Position numbers and translations under genes: made by a program. Below, in pieces: positions 22,722 to 35,670 of a DNA stretch of 64,000 bases. The notes under the pieces were generated by a model. The model did not search any database. It was not told the origin of the DNA and saw only the letters and a program-made list of their open reading frames with translations. The stretch is taken from NCBI GenBank assembly GCA_038363925.1, contig JAQQWL010000002.1, positions 5,332,001 through 5,396,000 of the forward strand, in the 5' to 3' direction. This DNA comes from Apiospora phragmitis. Lineage: Eukaryota; Ascomycota; Sordariomycetes; Amphisphaeriales; Apiosporaceae. Positions within the stretch are counted from its first letter, which is position 1. The number at the start of each line of letters is the position of its first letter.

Positions 22722-24061
22722 AGGAACCACGACCGGACCCTCGCAGCGACCAGCCAAGAACTCACGCTCACATATGCCCTGGAGACCGACGACTCCAGTA
22801 GCGACGAAGAAGCGGTTGAACAAGGACACCAGGCGGGACTAGAACGGTCCTTATGCCAGACCTTGGATAACCAAGGCCTTCACGAGCACATTGTGTTAAT
22901 AATAGACATAAAAGGAGTCTATATTAGAGCGCTACTCGATAGCGGAGCGTAAAGAAACTATATATTATTACGAATCGTTAATAAGCTTTAATTAGATTAA
23001 ACGGAGAAAAACGCCTTATACCGACTTAAAACTGTCGATAAAGGATTTATAACTTATAATAATAAAGAAGTACGGAAAAAAGTCGCGAACTTTTTAATTA
23101 ATATTAAAAAACGTTATAAATAAATTACGTATAATATTACGGACGTCGTAAAATACGATATAATTTTAAAAATACCTTAATTACGGGTAAATAATCTTAA
23201 AATTAATTAAAAAACAGACTAACTTTAATAAAATATATTAAGAAGAGGTTTAATTAATAAATAACGGTTTAAAAAACGACCCCTTAATAAACTTAAAGTA
23301 TTTAAAATATATATTATTACTAAAAAACCTAAACTAAACGTTACGATAACCGTATTAAAAAAGTATTAACAATTTATAAACCTCTTTAATAAGAAACTAA
23401 AAACAGGTTTACCGCTTTACATATAATAAGATTACGAGATACCTTTTAAAAAAGGGAAGGAACTACCCTTTATACCTATATATAAGCTTAATGAGGAATA
23501 CAAGACAGTATTAAAGGAGTATATTACGGAAAACTTCGAAAAAGGAGTTATACGACCATCCATATTACTAGCTGGATTCCCTATCCTTTTTATTCTAAAA
23601 AAGAGTAAGGACGAGAAGCTTAAATAACGTATATATATCGACTATAAAAAGCTTAACGAAATCACTATTAAAAACTAATACCCCCTACCTTTAATTAATA
23701 ACCTACGGAATAAACTACTACACGTTAAAATCTTTATAACACTCGATCTCCCTAATATATATAATTTAATCCGTATTAAAAAAAGAGAGGAATAAAAAAC
23801 CGCGTTCCGAACTAAATACGGATATTTCGAATATTAAGCTATACCGTTTAACTTAATTAACGTATTAATTAACTTTTAATCTATAATTAATTACGTATTA
23901 CGAAAATACCTCAATAATATCCTTATTTACTCCGAAAACGAAAAATAGTATAAAAAGGATATAAAGCTAGTACTTTAAAAGCTATAGAACGCTAATCTAT
24001 TAATTAACCTAGAGAAAAGCGAATTTCACCAGACTTAAGTCACTTTTATAAGATACGTTAT
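22722..24061 (+). pseudogene. Protease and reverse-transcriptase part of element 1
   Basis: From 22722 to about 22930 the sequence is unmutated and reads openly on plus (LTYALETDDSSSDEEAVEQG), leading into the aspartic protease motif LLDSGA at 22932-22949. The next codon is TAA where Gln is expected. RT follows (YKKLNEI near 23635). Compared with element 2, 24 nt are missing between two ATACC repeats just before the YLDD site, removing residues of the catalytic palm strand. Element 3 interrupts at 24062. Confidence 0.75.
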
Positions 24062-24699
24062 TGTAACGAACGTTATCAGGGGTCCAAATAGAAACCTGGT
24101 AAGACGTACCGAAGGGTTTATATTTAGTAATACGAGAGAGTATTTAAACGTGCGATAGAAGTCCGCTTTTATTGATATAATATATAATAACCGTAGGAAT
24201 AAATATAATATAAGGTATAAATAATAAAGTTATTTATAATAAAATTATTAAAATAATATATTTTATTAATAAGTTAAATTAATATTTAAATTAATTATTA
24301 AAATAAAAAGTATTTATATAAAATATATAGGAAACGTTTATAATTATATATTTAATCCCTTTTTTATTAATTTTTTTAAATTATTTATTAATTTATAGTA
24401 ATTTCGTAATTAGATTATAGTGATCCTTTTTTAAATTACGGTGATTTATTTTAACGGGCTTACTCGGGACGCCGCGGTCCCGTAACGTTCGTCCTTAACC
24501 TTCGTGAGCGCTTCGTTCGTCTTATAGTTTTGCTGAGGTAGCGTTGTATTAGGCGGTCGATTATAGAGTATAGGTAAGTTTATATTAGTATAATTAGCGG
24601 TTCGGTCGATATTAATAATATCGTAGCCTGGTTAAGGTATCGTAATTCCGTACCGACGATTTATAAGTTTAAGTTATATAATTAAGCTAAGTTATAATA
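24062..24699 (-). repeat. 3' LTR of element 3
   Basis: 638 bp; the first 120 bp or so at the outer edge are nearly unmutated (ATCAGGGGTCCAAATAGAAA), the inner part strongly AT-shifted. Confidence 0.87.
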
Positions 24700-24879
24700 T
24701 TATTCTCTTTTTTTTAATTATTTTATTTTTAAAACGTTAAGTTTTATAAATACCCTTATTTTTATTATTTCGTTAAGTTTTAATAAGTTCTTTTTTTTAT
24801 TTTTTATTATAATATATATTTATTATATTATTTAATTATATTAAAAAATCTCGATTAAAAAAAACTATTATATATTTAG

Positions 24880-25265
24880 TTTTTATTATTAACGTAGAAT
24901 TTATAAGCGATTTAACCGGTATATTTTATACTCGCTATTTTTATTAAAACCTAACTTATCGTATAAACGAGAAGTCGTCCCGTTATATAAAATATATTCG
25001 AATTAATCGTTTTTATAATAATACTTTTATTATATTAATTTTAATACGGCTAATTATTTAATAAAAAAAGTTAAAGTTAAAAAAAGTAAATATAAAAGAG
25101 GCTTTATTTTTATTATAAACTTAACTATTTATTACTTTAAGCCGGCTAGCCCGTTTTCGTCGGATAAAAAAGGTTATAGCGGAAAAGCGCTTAGAAGCGT
25201 TTCGTTGGGGGATATAAAAGCTAAACGAAGAGGACGGTGTTTCTCTTTTAATTATTAATTAAGAG
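24880..25265 (+). pseudogene. Antisense open-frame relic in element 3
   Basis: Plus strand, opposite to element 3 pol, next to its 3' LTR. It aligns with the minus-strand relic of element 2 (same ...EFISDLTGIFYTRYF... and RRIKKVIAEKRLEAFR fragments). Many CAA/TGG codons have become stops. Confidence 0.5.
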
Positions 25266-25379
25266 GATTTCGTTTTGGGTAATTTACGTTCTTTAAGTGT
25301 TTCCGGGAACGTTAATTGGTTATCCTTTGGTTTAGGCGACTTTCCGGAGCCCGGTCCGTTAGTTTCCGCCGAAAGAGCT

Positions 25380-28300
25380 TTTCTTTAAACTTTTAAAGTT
25401 TTTTAGCGGCGTTTTCTAAGTATTTTTTAAATTCTTAAGTATTATTTTTTAATAGGTAACCTTTTTATTAAACGAAGTATTTTTACCCTCGGTTAATCTT
25501 TTTTTATTAACGATTTTTTCGATTTCGTATTCGTATTAATCTATTTCGATTTCTAATTAGGTATCGAGTATTACGTGTATTAAGGCTGGCTCGAATAAAA
25601 AAATATAGAATATTAAATATATTTTTATAATTTTAAGTAATAATAAATAATAATTAGTTTTTAAAATAATTTCTACGATTTTAAATAATCCGATCTTTTT
25701 AAAGTTTAATTTATTATTAAATCGTTTAATTTTAATATTTCGCCGTAAAAAGTAAACTTTTTTTCCTTTTTTAAAAGTTAGTCCTTTTATTTTTATTTAG
25801 TTAGCGTATTTTTTTATTCTTTTTTAAAAGAAAGCGAGGTTTTATTATAGCGTAGCTTAGAGTTTTTTTAATTTTTCGACTTAAATAGTTATAGCCGGTG
25901 CTAATTCTCTTTTTAAGGGTTTCTTAGCGATTTTAAGGTCGTATTTATAGTTTGTTCGAAATAATGATATACGTGTTACCTCGTTATTTATATTATTATA
26001 AGTATATTATATTATTAGTAATAATAATATTTAATTATTTTATTCGTAATTAATATAATATTATAAATATTATTTTAACGTTTAATTTATACGTTCGGTT
26101 TAGTTATCCGTTTAAGGATAATAAGCCGTAGATAGTTTATATTTAATACCGAGTTATATTATAAGCGATTTTTAAAATTTAATAATAAATAATTTATTTC
26201 GATCCGAAATGATCGTTTTTAATAATCCGTAATAATTAACGATAATACGGAGGAATATATAAGTAAAGTTATTAATATTACTTAATTTTATATAGGGGAA
26301 AAAGTAAGCGTATTTTATAAGCTTGTCGGTAATTATTAAAATATTGTCGTACTTAGCCTTAGTTAGTAGTTTCTCGGAAGCTAGTAGCTTAATTATGAAG
26401 TCTAGCGTAATAGTTTTTTATACTCTGTCCGGTGGTGGAATCGGTTATAGTTCCCTATAGGGTTTATATAGTCGAATTACTTAGTAATTCGCTTCTAGGT
26501 TTTAAAGACTCCTTAATATCTATATGTAGGGTGCTCGTAAAATTCTTTAACGAATTCCTCGCGTGAAGGTTCTAAGATATAAATCTTACCGCGGTAATAT
26601 ATAATCCCTTTCTTAGTATTAAGTCCGTTCTTTGCTTCCTCGGCGGAGTCCGGGGTTTTAAGGGCGTATTCTTTAAACTTAGTAACTTATTCGTTATAGT
26701 ATTAAACTTGGTTAATAGCGTTTAATTATCGAGACGGTATTAAATTGCCGTTTTAGTCCTATATAAGGATAGTGCGTATCTTAGGTGGTATTTTTTTTAA
26801 TGGTCCGGTTGTCGGTTTAAGGCGTTAGCCTTTCTGTTCTCGCTACTTTTTCTATAAATAATAACGAAGTTAAATTTTAATAAAAATTTAAACCATCGTA
26901 CTTATTATTTTTTTAGTTTTTTTTATAATAATAAACGTAATAAGGTTTTTATAATTAATATAAACCTTTATTAATTTTATTATTTCGTTAAAGTAATATC
27001 TTTATTTTTTAAAAGCTTTAATAATGGTTATTAATTCCTTATTATAGATTTAATAATTAAGCTCGAGTTTATTTAATTTTTTTTTAAAGAATATAATAGG
27101 GTGCGATTTTCCGTTATCGTCCCGTTAGTTTAATTACCCTTTGATCGTATAGTTCGATACGTCGGTTTCGATTTTAAAAGGTTTAACTAAATCTGTTATA
27201 CGAAGTATTAATTCGTTAAGGATTCGCTCCTTTATTATTTGAAAAACGGTTTTTTTCGCTTTCGTTTATTTAAATAGTTCGTTTTTTTTCGTTAAGTTCG
27301 TAAAAAGTATTATTAACTTATTAAATTTGGGGACGAAAATCCGGTAATAATTAGCTAATTTTAAAAAGGATTTAACTTTTATAGCGTTTATAAGCGTAAG
27401 CTATTCTTTAATTATTACGATTTTTAATTACTTTACTTATATTTTTCCGGGGAATATTATATATTTTATAAACGTAACTATTCGTTAATAAAACTCGCTT
27501 TTTTTTAAGTTTATTAATAAATTAACGTCTTATAGCTTTTAAAGTATTAACTTTACGTATTTTTTATACTATTTTTTATTCTTAGAATAAATAAGGATAT
27601 TATTAAAATATATTACGATAAATTTATCGAGGTATTCGTATAAAATATAATTAATTATTAATTAAAAGCTAATTAGCACGTTAATTAATTTAAACGGTAT
27701 AGCTTAATATTTAAAATATTTATATTTCGTTCGGAACGCGGTTTTTTATTTTTCTTTTTTTTTAACGCGGATTAGGTTATATACGTTAAGGAGGTTAAGT
27801 ACTATAAAAATTTTAACGTATAATAGTTTATCCCGTAGGTCGCTAATTAAAAATAAGGGGTACCGGTTTTTAATAGTGATTTCGTTAAGCTTTCGGTAAT
27901 CGATATATATACGCCACTTAGATTTCCCGTTTTTACTCTTCTTTAAAACAAAAAGGATAGGGAAGCCTGCTAGCGATATAAATGGTTGTATAACTCCTTT
28001 CTCGAGGTTTTCCGTAATATATTCTTTTAAAGCTTGTTCGTACTCCTGGTTAAATTTATATATAAGTATAAATAGGGGTTCTTTTTCGTTTTTAAGGGGT
28101 ATTTCGTGATCTCACTGTGTATAAAGTAGTAAGCTTATATTTAATTTTTTATTAAAAAAAGCTTCGAATTACCGGTACTTTTTTAATATAATCGTCGTAA
28201 CGTTCGGCTTAAGTTTTTTAACGATAATATATATTTTAAATACTTTAAGTTTATTAAGGAGTTATTTCTTAAACCGCTACTTATCGATTAAACCTCTTCT

Positions 28301-30970
28301 TAATATATTTTATTAAAATTAACCTATTTTTTAATTAATTTTAAAATTATTTACCCGTAATTAAGGTATTCTTAAAATTATATCGTATCTTGCGACATCC
28401 GTAATATTATACGTAATTCGTTCGTAACGTCTTCCGATATTAACTAAAAAGTTCGCGACTTTTTTCGTACTTCTTTATTATTATAAGTTATAAGTTCTCT
28501 ATTAACGGTTTTAAGTTAATATAGGGCGTCTTTTTCTTACTATTCTAATTTTAAACCGTTAACGATTCGTAATAAGATATAGTTTTTTTACGCACCGTTA
28601 TCGAGTAGCGCTTTAATATAAACTCTTTTTACGCTTATTATTAAAATAATATACTTATAAATATTTTATTTATCCGTTATTTAATATAAAGACCTTTCTT
28701 AATCCGCTTAATATTATCCCTTTATATTCGGCGGCGTTTATTTCCCGACTAATATTCTTTTAAATAAGTAATAAATTCTCGCGACCGACCATTTTATCGT
28801 CGCTATTATTCCCTTTTATTTTTATAAGGAGCTTTTTAATACGTTAACGGAAATATTTCTATATTCCTCCCCGTATAAAATATTATCTTTAATACTTAAA
28901 ATTCGGGTTTTTTAAATAACTCGGAGGTTTATTAAGTTTATTAAAGTTTATAAACGCTTTATAAATCCTTAATTATAATAAAAGGGTTTTCTCGTTAAGC
29001 GTACGCCTATACGTCTTAAAAATATAAAATACTTTTTTTTAAACGTTTATAAGCTCGCGATTTTTCCTAAGCGTATTCGAGGTATTAGTCCTCGAAATAC
29101 TCTTTCTAATCCCGTCTTTTTAAGTAGTATTTTTATAGCCACCTCGGATCTTTTTATATTAATAAGTATACGTATTATTTATTAAAAATCGATATTTTAA
29201 CTTTCTTAATTATATAATTAGGGTATAAATTCGTATAATTCGTTTATTAATTCGTTAAAAAAACTATTTATTTTTAAGTTTTTTCGTAAAATATTTTATA
29301 TAAACGTCGTATATATATAAAATTTATAAAAACGTAAAGTATATTTCGCTTATAAAGGAGATTCGGGAATTATCGCTTATTACGTAGTTACCGCGGATTC
29401 TTTAAACGAATTTTACCGTAATAAATATTTAGCGTAAATATTTTAAATCTAGGTAAGGAACGCTTAAAATAATTAATTATTCGTCGTTTTTAAAGTTTTT
29501 AAACCTAATAATCTCGTTTATAAATTCCTTTATTAATATATTAACTAGTTATTTATAGTTAACGGGTTATTTTTTTTAATTAATAATTTTATTATTATTA
29601 TTAAAGTTATTAGGGGCGAAATTATAAATTAAAACGAAATCTCTACTTATTATAGTAACGTTTCGTTTAAAGCTCTTTTTCGTTTTTAAGGCCTTAAGAA
29701 ATTATCCGGTTCTTTTTTTATCCGCTTAATAAAAGGTATACCTATCGTTATAATAAGCTATTTAAAATAGGTTATTATAATTAGTAATAGCGTTACTTTT
29801 TTTAATAATTAATATAGGGAAGTCCTCGCTCGTTATAATATTAACGTGTTATCCGTTTAAAACTTTCCGAAAATCCTTTTTTAAAGCTCGGTATTTTTAG
29901 AAATAATACCTTTTTTTAATAATTATAATAAGTAACGTTTTATTTTTTATTATTTCTATTATATTTAATAATATTAAGATTTATAAGTTTATTATAATAA
30001 TTATACGCGGTAATATTTCGGAGCTATATATTATAATAATAACGCGATCGTTTTATATTAGCCTAAATTCGATTAATTTATTATTATTATTCGCTTTACT
30101 TCTCGTAACGTTATTCGTATATATAAGTATTAATTTTAATTATAAACTCTATATATAAAAAGAAATTATTAGGGGTATTAAGCCGGCTAAGTTTATCCTT
30201 AACGTTTTTTTTTTAATTCTCGATAATATATTATAATTTTAATAATTTCGGTATAATTTAATCGAGCTATAATGCGTTAGAATTCGGCGGTATAGGAGGT
30301 GGCTAATCCTTTTTACTTAAAAGTTTTAAGCTCTCTTTTACTTATCGTTTTTCGTCGAGGTTTTAGAAGAGTGATTTAAAGGCGTCCTCGAAGTTATCGT
30401 AACTTTTAAAGATACGTTATACTTCTGTGCGGCATAGTTCGATTTATTAATTATTTTTTACGAGTTTATCGAGGTAAGGTTCGAACTAAGCGAGTATTTT
30501 ATTTTTAAAGAACGAGGCGGCGTGGATAACTCGTTAAGTAAGGTTTTTGAATATTTTTTCGTAGAACCGCTAGTAGGCCTTGACCTGAACGAGGAATCCT
30601 CGGAGGTTCCCGCTCGTTCCGTTAAATAGCGTGGATAAACTAATCTTTATTCTTTTCTTTAAGGCGACAGGGGTTTAAATAATATTAGCGGCGGTACGGA
30701 GAAGACGTACTTTTTCGCGTAATTTATTAATATTAAGTGTTTATTTTAAGTTTTTTTTTATTAAAAAGGTATTACGTTTTTTTTCGAGCTTAGCGTAGTA
30801 GTGTTAATAATTAATATTTTTTTACTTAAATTCTTTAATTTATTTAATTAATACTTAGCGGGTAAAGCTATCGTTATTATCGTCGCTATTTACCTTTATA
30901 GCGGAATCTCGTTAAGGGGTACTTACGGTGGTAATAAAGGTTTTCCCGTAGCGAGGGGTATTATAAGATT
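25380..30970 (-). pseudogene. gag-pol remnant of element 3
   Basis: Minus-strand counterpart of the element 2 gag-pol, in the order (right to left) gag with zinc-knuckle relic, protease near 28590, RT with the KLNEI region near 27880, RNase H, integrase and chromodomain. Dense TAA/TAG from RIP. Not functional. Confidence 0.78.
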
Positions 30971-31048
30971 TAGGTATAAATATAATTTTTATAAGTATTA
31001 TTATTTAAAGATTTAAATAATAATTTATAAAAATAAAAATAATTAAAA

Positions 31049-31687
31049 TATAATAAATATTATTAAAAATTTAAATAAAAACTTAATAAAACGTACCGAA
31101 AAGTTTATATTTAATAATATAAAAAAATATTTAAATATATAATAAAAATCTGTTTTTATTAATATAATATATAATAATTATAAAAATAAATATAATATAA
31201 AATATAAACGATAAAATTATTTATAATAAAATCGTTAAAATAATATATTTTATTAATAAATTAAATTAATATTTAAATTAATTATTAAAATAAAAAATAT
31301 TTATATAAAATATATAAAAAACGTTCGTAATTATATATTTAATCCTTTTTTTATTAATTTCTTTAAATTACTTATTAATTTATAATAATCCCGTGGTTAA
31401 ATCACGGTGATCCTTTCTTTAGATCACGGTGATCTATTTTAACGGGCTTACTCGGGACGCCGCGGTCCCGTAACGTTCGTCCTTGGCCTTCGTGGACGCT
31501 TCGTTCGTCCCATAGTCTTACCGAGGTAGCGTCGTACTAGGCGGTCGATCGCGGAGTATAAATAAGTTTATATTAATATAACTAGCGGTTCGGTCGACGC
31601 TAATAATATCGTAGCCTGGTCGAGGTATCGTAGTTCCGTACCGACGATTTATGGGTCTAGGCCGCATGATTAGGTTAGGTCGTAATA
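31049..31687 (-). repeat. 5' LTR of element 3
   Basis: 639 bp. Inner edge heavily mutated (TATAATAAATATTAT for TGTAACGAACGTTAT); outer 250 bp much less so. Confidence 0.87.
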
Positions 31688-31692
31688 GTTAT

Positions 31693-33840
31693 ATCCTTAA
31701 GAGAAATACGAATAAAATCCTCTAAAGTAATAATAGTTAAGGAGTAGCTAACGCCTATAAGCGCTATAGAAATCAGATCCTTCTTAAAACTAGCTAACTA
31801 TTACCGGATTTTTATCCCCGGATTTAATTAGTTAACGATACCCCTAACGAACTTAATTAAAAAAGATATATTATTTATATAAATTAATAAAAAAGAAGAA
31901 ACTTTTTAAGCTATAAAGGACCGAATTATTAGCGAACTAATACTCCGCGTAATAAATCCTATAAAACCCTTTAAAATCGAAACCGACGTATCGAATTATA
32001 CAATCGGAAGCTAGCTAAATTAACGAGATAATAACGGAAAGCTACACCCCGTCGTATTCTTTTTGAAAAAACTAAATAAATTAGAGCTTAATTATTAAAT
32101 CTACCATAAAAAATTAATAAATATTATTAAAGCTTTCGAAAAATAGAGATATTATTTTAACGAAACGGTAAAGCTAATAAAAGTTTATATTAATTATAAG
32201 AACTTAACTACGTTCACTATTACGAAAAAGCTAAATAAACAATAAATACGATAGTCTAAGTTCTTATTAAAATTTAACTTCGTTATTATATATCGTAAAG
32301 GTAGCGATAACGGGAGGGCTAATACTCTAAGCTAACGACTAAACCACTAGGAAAAAGTTTTACTAAAAACCCGGACTATCCTTATATACGATAACGATAG
32401 TAACCTCGTATTATTACGACACCTACACGTAACTAACCATGTTTAGCACGACGATAAATAGGTTATACGCTTTAAGGAATACTACGGACAAATAGATATA
32501 GCCACTTTATAACTACCGTATAGAGTTTCGAAGAACGGGCTAATATATTATTAAGGCAAGATCCTTATTCCTAAATAATACCGATAAGAATTTATCCAAG
32601 AATTTCACGCACACCCCGCGTATAAATACTAAAGAGTATCTAAAACGTGGAAGCGATTTACACAGCTATTTAACTACGAGGACCTAAAAAGTTAAGTCGC
32701 GCGAATTATTAATAAATACGACCTATATAATAAAGCTAAAGCCGTATAATACTGACCGTATAGGAAACTATAACCTATACCACCACTAAATAAAGTATAA
32801 AAAACTATCGCGCTAGATTTTATCGTAAAGCTATTACCGTTTAAAGAACCCTTAATTAACGCTATTTACGATAATATCTTTATTATTATAAATAAGTTAA
32901 CGAAGTATATATACTTTTTATTATATAAAGAAGTAAGTAATATAAAAGAATTAATATATACCTTCCTTAAAACTATCGCTAATTAATATAGTTTACCGGA
33001 ATAGATTATCTCTAATAAAGATAAACTGTTCATAACTAACTTCTAGAAATCGCTCATAACACAACTAGGCGTTAAGTACAAATTATCCACAGCCTATCAT
33101 CCATAGACGGATAAATAAATAGGACGAATAAACTAGATATTCGAGTAGTATTTACGCTATTATATTAATTACGAATAAAACAATTAGGTCAAGTTATTAC
33201 TAATAGCCCAGTTCGCCTATAACAACTCCAATAACGAAACACTCAGCATATCACCATTTAAAGCCAACTACGGATTCGATCTAGAAATCATACGAGCACC
33301 TCTATTAGGAGAACTCGCCCCGATAGCGACTATTATAATTAATTACCTCAAAGAACTATAGCAAGGATTATAAAAAGATCTAGTATTCTTATAAAACAAG
33401 ATAAAGACGTATTATAACCAGTTAAAATTAAAGGGACTAATCTTTAAAAGAGGAGATAAAGTTTACTTACTTTATAAAAATATTAAAATAAAAAAACTAA
33501 GCGATAAACTCGACTTTAAAAAGATTAAACTATTTAAAATAAGAGAAATTATTTTAATAACTAATTATCGCTACTTAGTAATATAAAGATATACCCCGTA
33601 TTTTATATTTCCTTACTCGAACTAATATTTAAAAACGCTTAGATTAAAACTAACCTAGAAATCGAAATAAATTAACATATTTACGATATCGAAATAATCC
33701 TCGATAAAAAGAAATTCGGAAATATTTAGAAATACTTTATTAAATAAAAGGGGTACTTATTAAAAAAAAACATATAAAAACTTATTAATTATTTAAAAAA
33801 CCTAAAAAAAGAGCTAGAATTCTTTTATTAATAAGGCTAA
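31693..33840 (+). pseudogene. RNase H, integrase and chromodomain part of element 1
   Basis: Continues pol of element 1 after element 3. Integrase zinc-finger relic near 32610-32740 (EFHAHPAYKY...KYDLYNKAKA, where CDLC has become YDLY) and the catalytic core near 32850-33300 (KLTKYIYFLLYKE, SNKDKLFIT, STAYHP, AQFAYNNSNNETLSISPFK). This core is among the least mutated parts of the nest. Chromodomain relic about 33670-33830. Confidence 0.78.
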
Positions 33841-33849
33841 ATTAGGCTA

Positions 33850-34260
33850 ATACCGAGGGGTCCAGGTCGACCTCCGGGAAAGTATTATCTTAACCGTTTA
33901 TAAAGCCATCGGAGGAAATCGGAGGAACGGAGGGACCCGGAAGAGCCTCTACCGCATAACGACGCTCTTCCTCGGCAGCCTCTTTACGCTCCACCTTCTC
34001 TAACTCCTCTACGTTATTAATACCGCGACGAATAGCCCGTTATATTTTCTCTAACCATATCTTCTTCTACTTTCGAACTAGACGAACCTTCGTAACAGCC
34101 CGTTCCGACTCTTCTTTTACCGCGTCTAGCTCTGCTTCGACCTTAATATATTTCTTTTTAATCGAGCGGATTTAAATAATAAATAAACTTTATACGTTAT
34201 AATAAGACTAGTTATAGCGAATATATAGCTCGTAACGAGAAAGGTTTCGGGCTAAAACTT
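33850..34260 (-). pseudogene. Antisense open-frame relic in element 1
   Basis: Minus strand, opposite to pol. Fragments include RYELYIRYN.SYYNV (RCELCIRCNQSC before RIP), KVEAELDAVKEESERAVTKV, a basic stretch RK.KKIWLEKI.RAIRRGIN and an acidic coil NVEELEKVERKEAAEEERR ending in a Pro-rich tail. Same layout as the 159-codon frames of elements 4 and 5: Cys motif, coiled coil, Pro/Ser tail. Confidence 0.55.
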
Positions 34261-34528
34261 TATAAAAAGCGATACTATAGCTTTTATAATAAAAATAAAA
34301 AGGTATAATAATAAAGTTTTAAAGAAAGAATAATAATAAGGCGTTATATTTTTTAATCTTCGGAGTACTCGATTTTCGTTTCTTAATACGATTTAACATA
34401 ATAAATATATATTATAAAAATATAAAAAAAAAGGAAGGATTTATAATAATATACGCTACGCGTAAATAAATTAACTTATTTATAAAACTTAGCGCTTTAA
34501 AAATAAAATAATTAAAAAAAAAGAGGAG

Positions 34529-35143
34529 TATTACGACCTAGCTTAATTATACGGCTTAAACTTATAATTTACCAGCACAGAACTATTATACCTTAACCAG
34601 GCTACGATATTATCGATACTTATAAGACCGCTAGCTATACTAATATAAACGTACCTATACTCCGCGACCGGCCGCCGCCTAACGCGATGCCGCCCCGGAC
34701 GGCTATAGGACGGATAAATATCCTCGTAAAAGAAAAGTAAGGGCAGAGGTTACGTAACGGATCTAAAGGATCTAGGATAAATCCGGCAGATCTAAGTTTA
34801 AGATTTAAAAGATCTAAAACAGATTTAATAGATCTAAAGAATTAATAAAAAAGGGATTAAATATATAATTATAAATATTTTTTATATATTTTATATAAAT
34901 ATTCTTTATTTTAATAATTAATTTAAATACTAATCTTAATTTATTAATAAGGTATATTATTTTAATAACTCTATTATAAATACCTTTAAATTCTATACTT
35001 AATTACGATTAAGTTACGGTTATTATTTATTATATTAATAGGCAACTACTTGTTATACGTCTAGATACTCTTTCGTATTGCCAACATAAACCCCCGTACG
35101 TTCTACCAAGGTTTCTATTAGACCCTTGATAGCGTTCGTTACA
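34529..35143 (+). repeat. 3' LTR of element 1
   Basis: 615 bp, TATTACGACC...GTTACA; the last 100 bp or so are barely mutated. The purine tract AAAAAAAAAGAGGAG sits immediately upstream. Confidence 0.88.
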
Positions 35144-35148
35144 CTTGT

Positions 35149-35670
35149 GCGGCATCTTTCTGTTGAATAGGGGTTGGATGTCAGAGTGAGAGGTCTAGCA
35201 AGTAATGTGCCTCCCGTTACGCCGTCTGCATCCTTCTAAAGGTAGGGGCATACGCAAAAGACAACTCTGCCCTTGCGACCTTGGATTGCCATCACGAACA
35301 GGAAGGAGGGAAATGCTGAAGCAGCCGGCACAAGGAGCGCGCAGAAAGGAATCGTCAGAACGGAATCGTCCCAGGAGTGACTTGCTCCATTGACTGACTA
35401 CACCTGGCTAGGTACAAGACGAGTTGACAGCCGAACTTCAAAACGAAGAGAACATGGGATGTAGGTTTCCACCATGGGCAGGCTGTGGTCCCAAGCAAGT
35501 AGATAGTCGAGGCCGGTGACAGATGTTAAAAGTGTAGCGACGAAGTAAAAAGATACGTCGGTAATCGCACAGCAGGTTAGACAAGAAAATGTTGAAGACG
35601 ATGAGAAAGATAAAATGCGAGTGCACTATACGTACCCTGCGTGCACACTGCATTCTGAAGAGCTACCCAT
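35149..35670 (-). pseudogene. Array copy C, exon 1, intron and first bases of exon 2
   Basis: Upstream fragment of copy C. Exon 1 is 35670-35636 (context CAGCAATGGG), encoding MGSSSECSVHA plus two bases. The intron 35635-35160 starts GTACGT and ends CAACAG, like copy A. Exon 2 begins at 35159 and runs 11 bases (completing GG, then K M P and the start of H) to 35149, where the CTTGT duplication and the LTR follow. The rest of exon 2 is at 12991-12699. Intron sequence shares words with copy A (plus strand: GTGACTTGCTCCATTGACTG against GTGACTTGCCCCCATTGACC), so A and C are close relatives. Confidence 0.78.

Larger units (their letters stand above)
24062..31687 (-). mobile_element. LTR retrotransposon element 3 (gypsy, chromodomain type), reverse orientation, inserted in pol of element 1; RIP-mutated
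   Basis: 7626 bp, starting TGTAACGAACG and ending GTCGTAATA, with target duplication GTTAT at 24057-24061 and 31688-31692. LTRs are 24062-24699 and 31049-31687. The pyrimidine tract just after 24699 is the purine tract of the minus strand, confirming orientation. Chromodomain relic near 25390-25540, RT near 27600-28000, gag about 29700-30970, all minus. Confidence 0.92.
12992..35143 (+). mobile_element. LTR retrotransposon element 1 (gypsy, chromodomain type), with elements 2 and 3 nested inside; RIP-mutated
   Basis: It starts TGTTACGACC and ends GTTACA, flanked by the 5-bp duplication CTTGT (12987-12991 and 35144-35148). Order: 5' LTR 12992-13584; gag about 13680-14953; element 2; protease/RT 22722-24061; element 3; RT end, RNase H, integrase and chromodomain about 31693-33840; antisense open frame about 34260-33850 (minus); purine tract 34511-34528; 3' LTR 34529-35143. 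Subtracting the two guests and one copy of each target duplication leaves about 6.75 kb. CpA is nearly absent across most of it, the RIP signature, and coding frames are full of TAA/TAG where Gln or Trp would stand. It disrupts exon 2 of array copy C. Confidence 0.93.

Noticed and set aside
12992..35143. A natural AT-rich gene region, centromere core or mitochondrial insertion
   Set aside because: Paired LTRs, target duplications, purine tracts and collinear gag-pol relics explain the whole interval.
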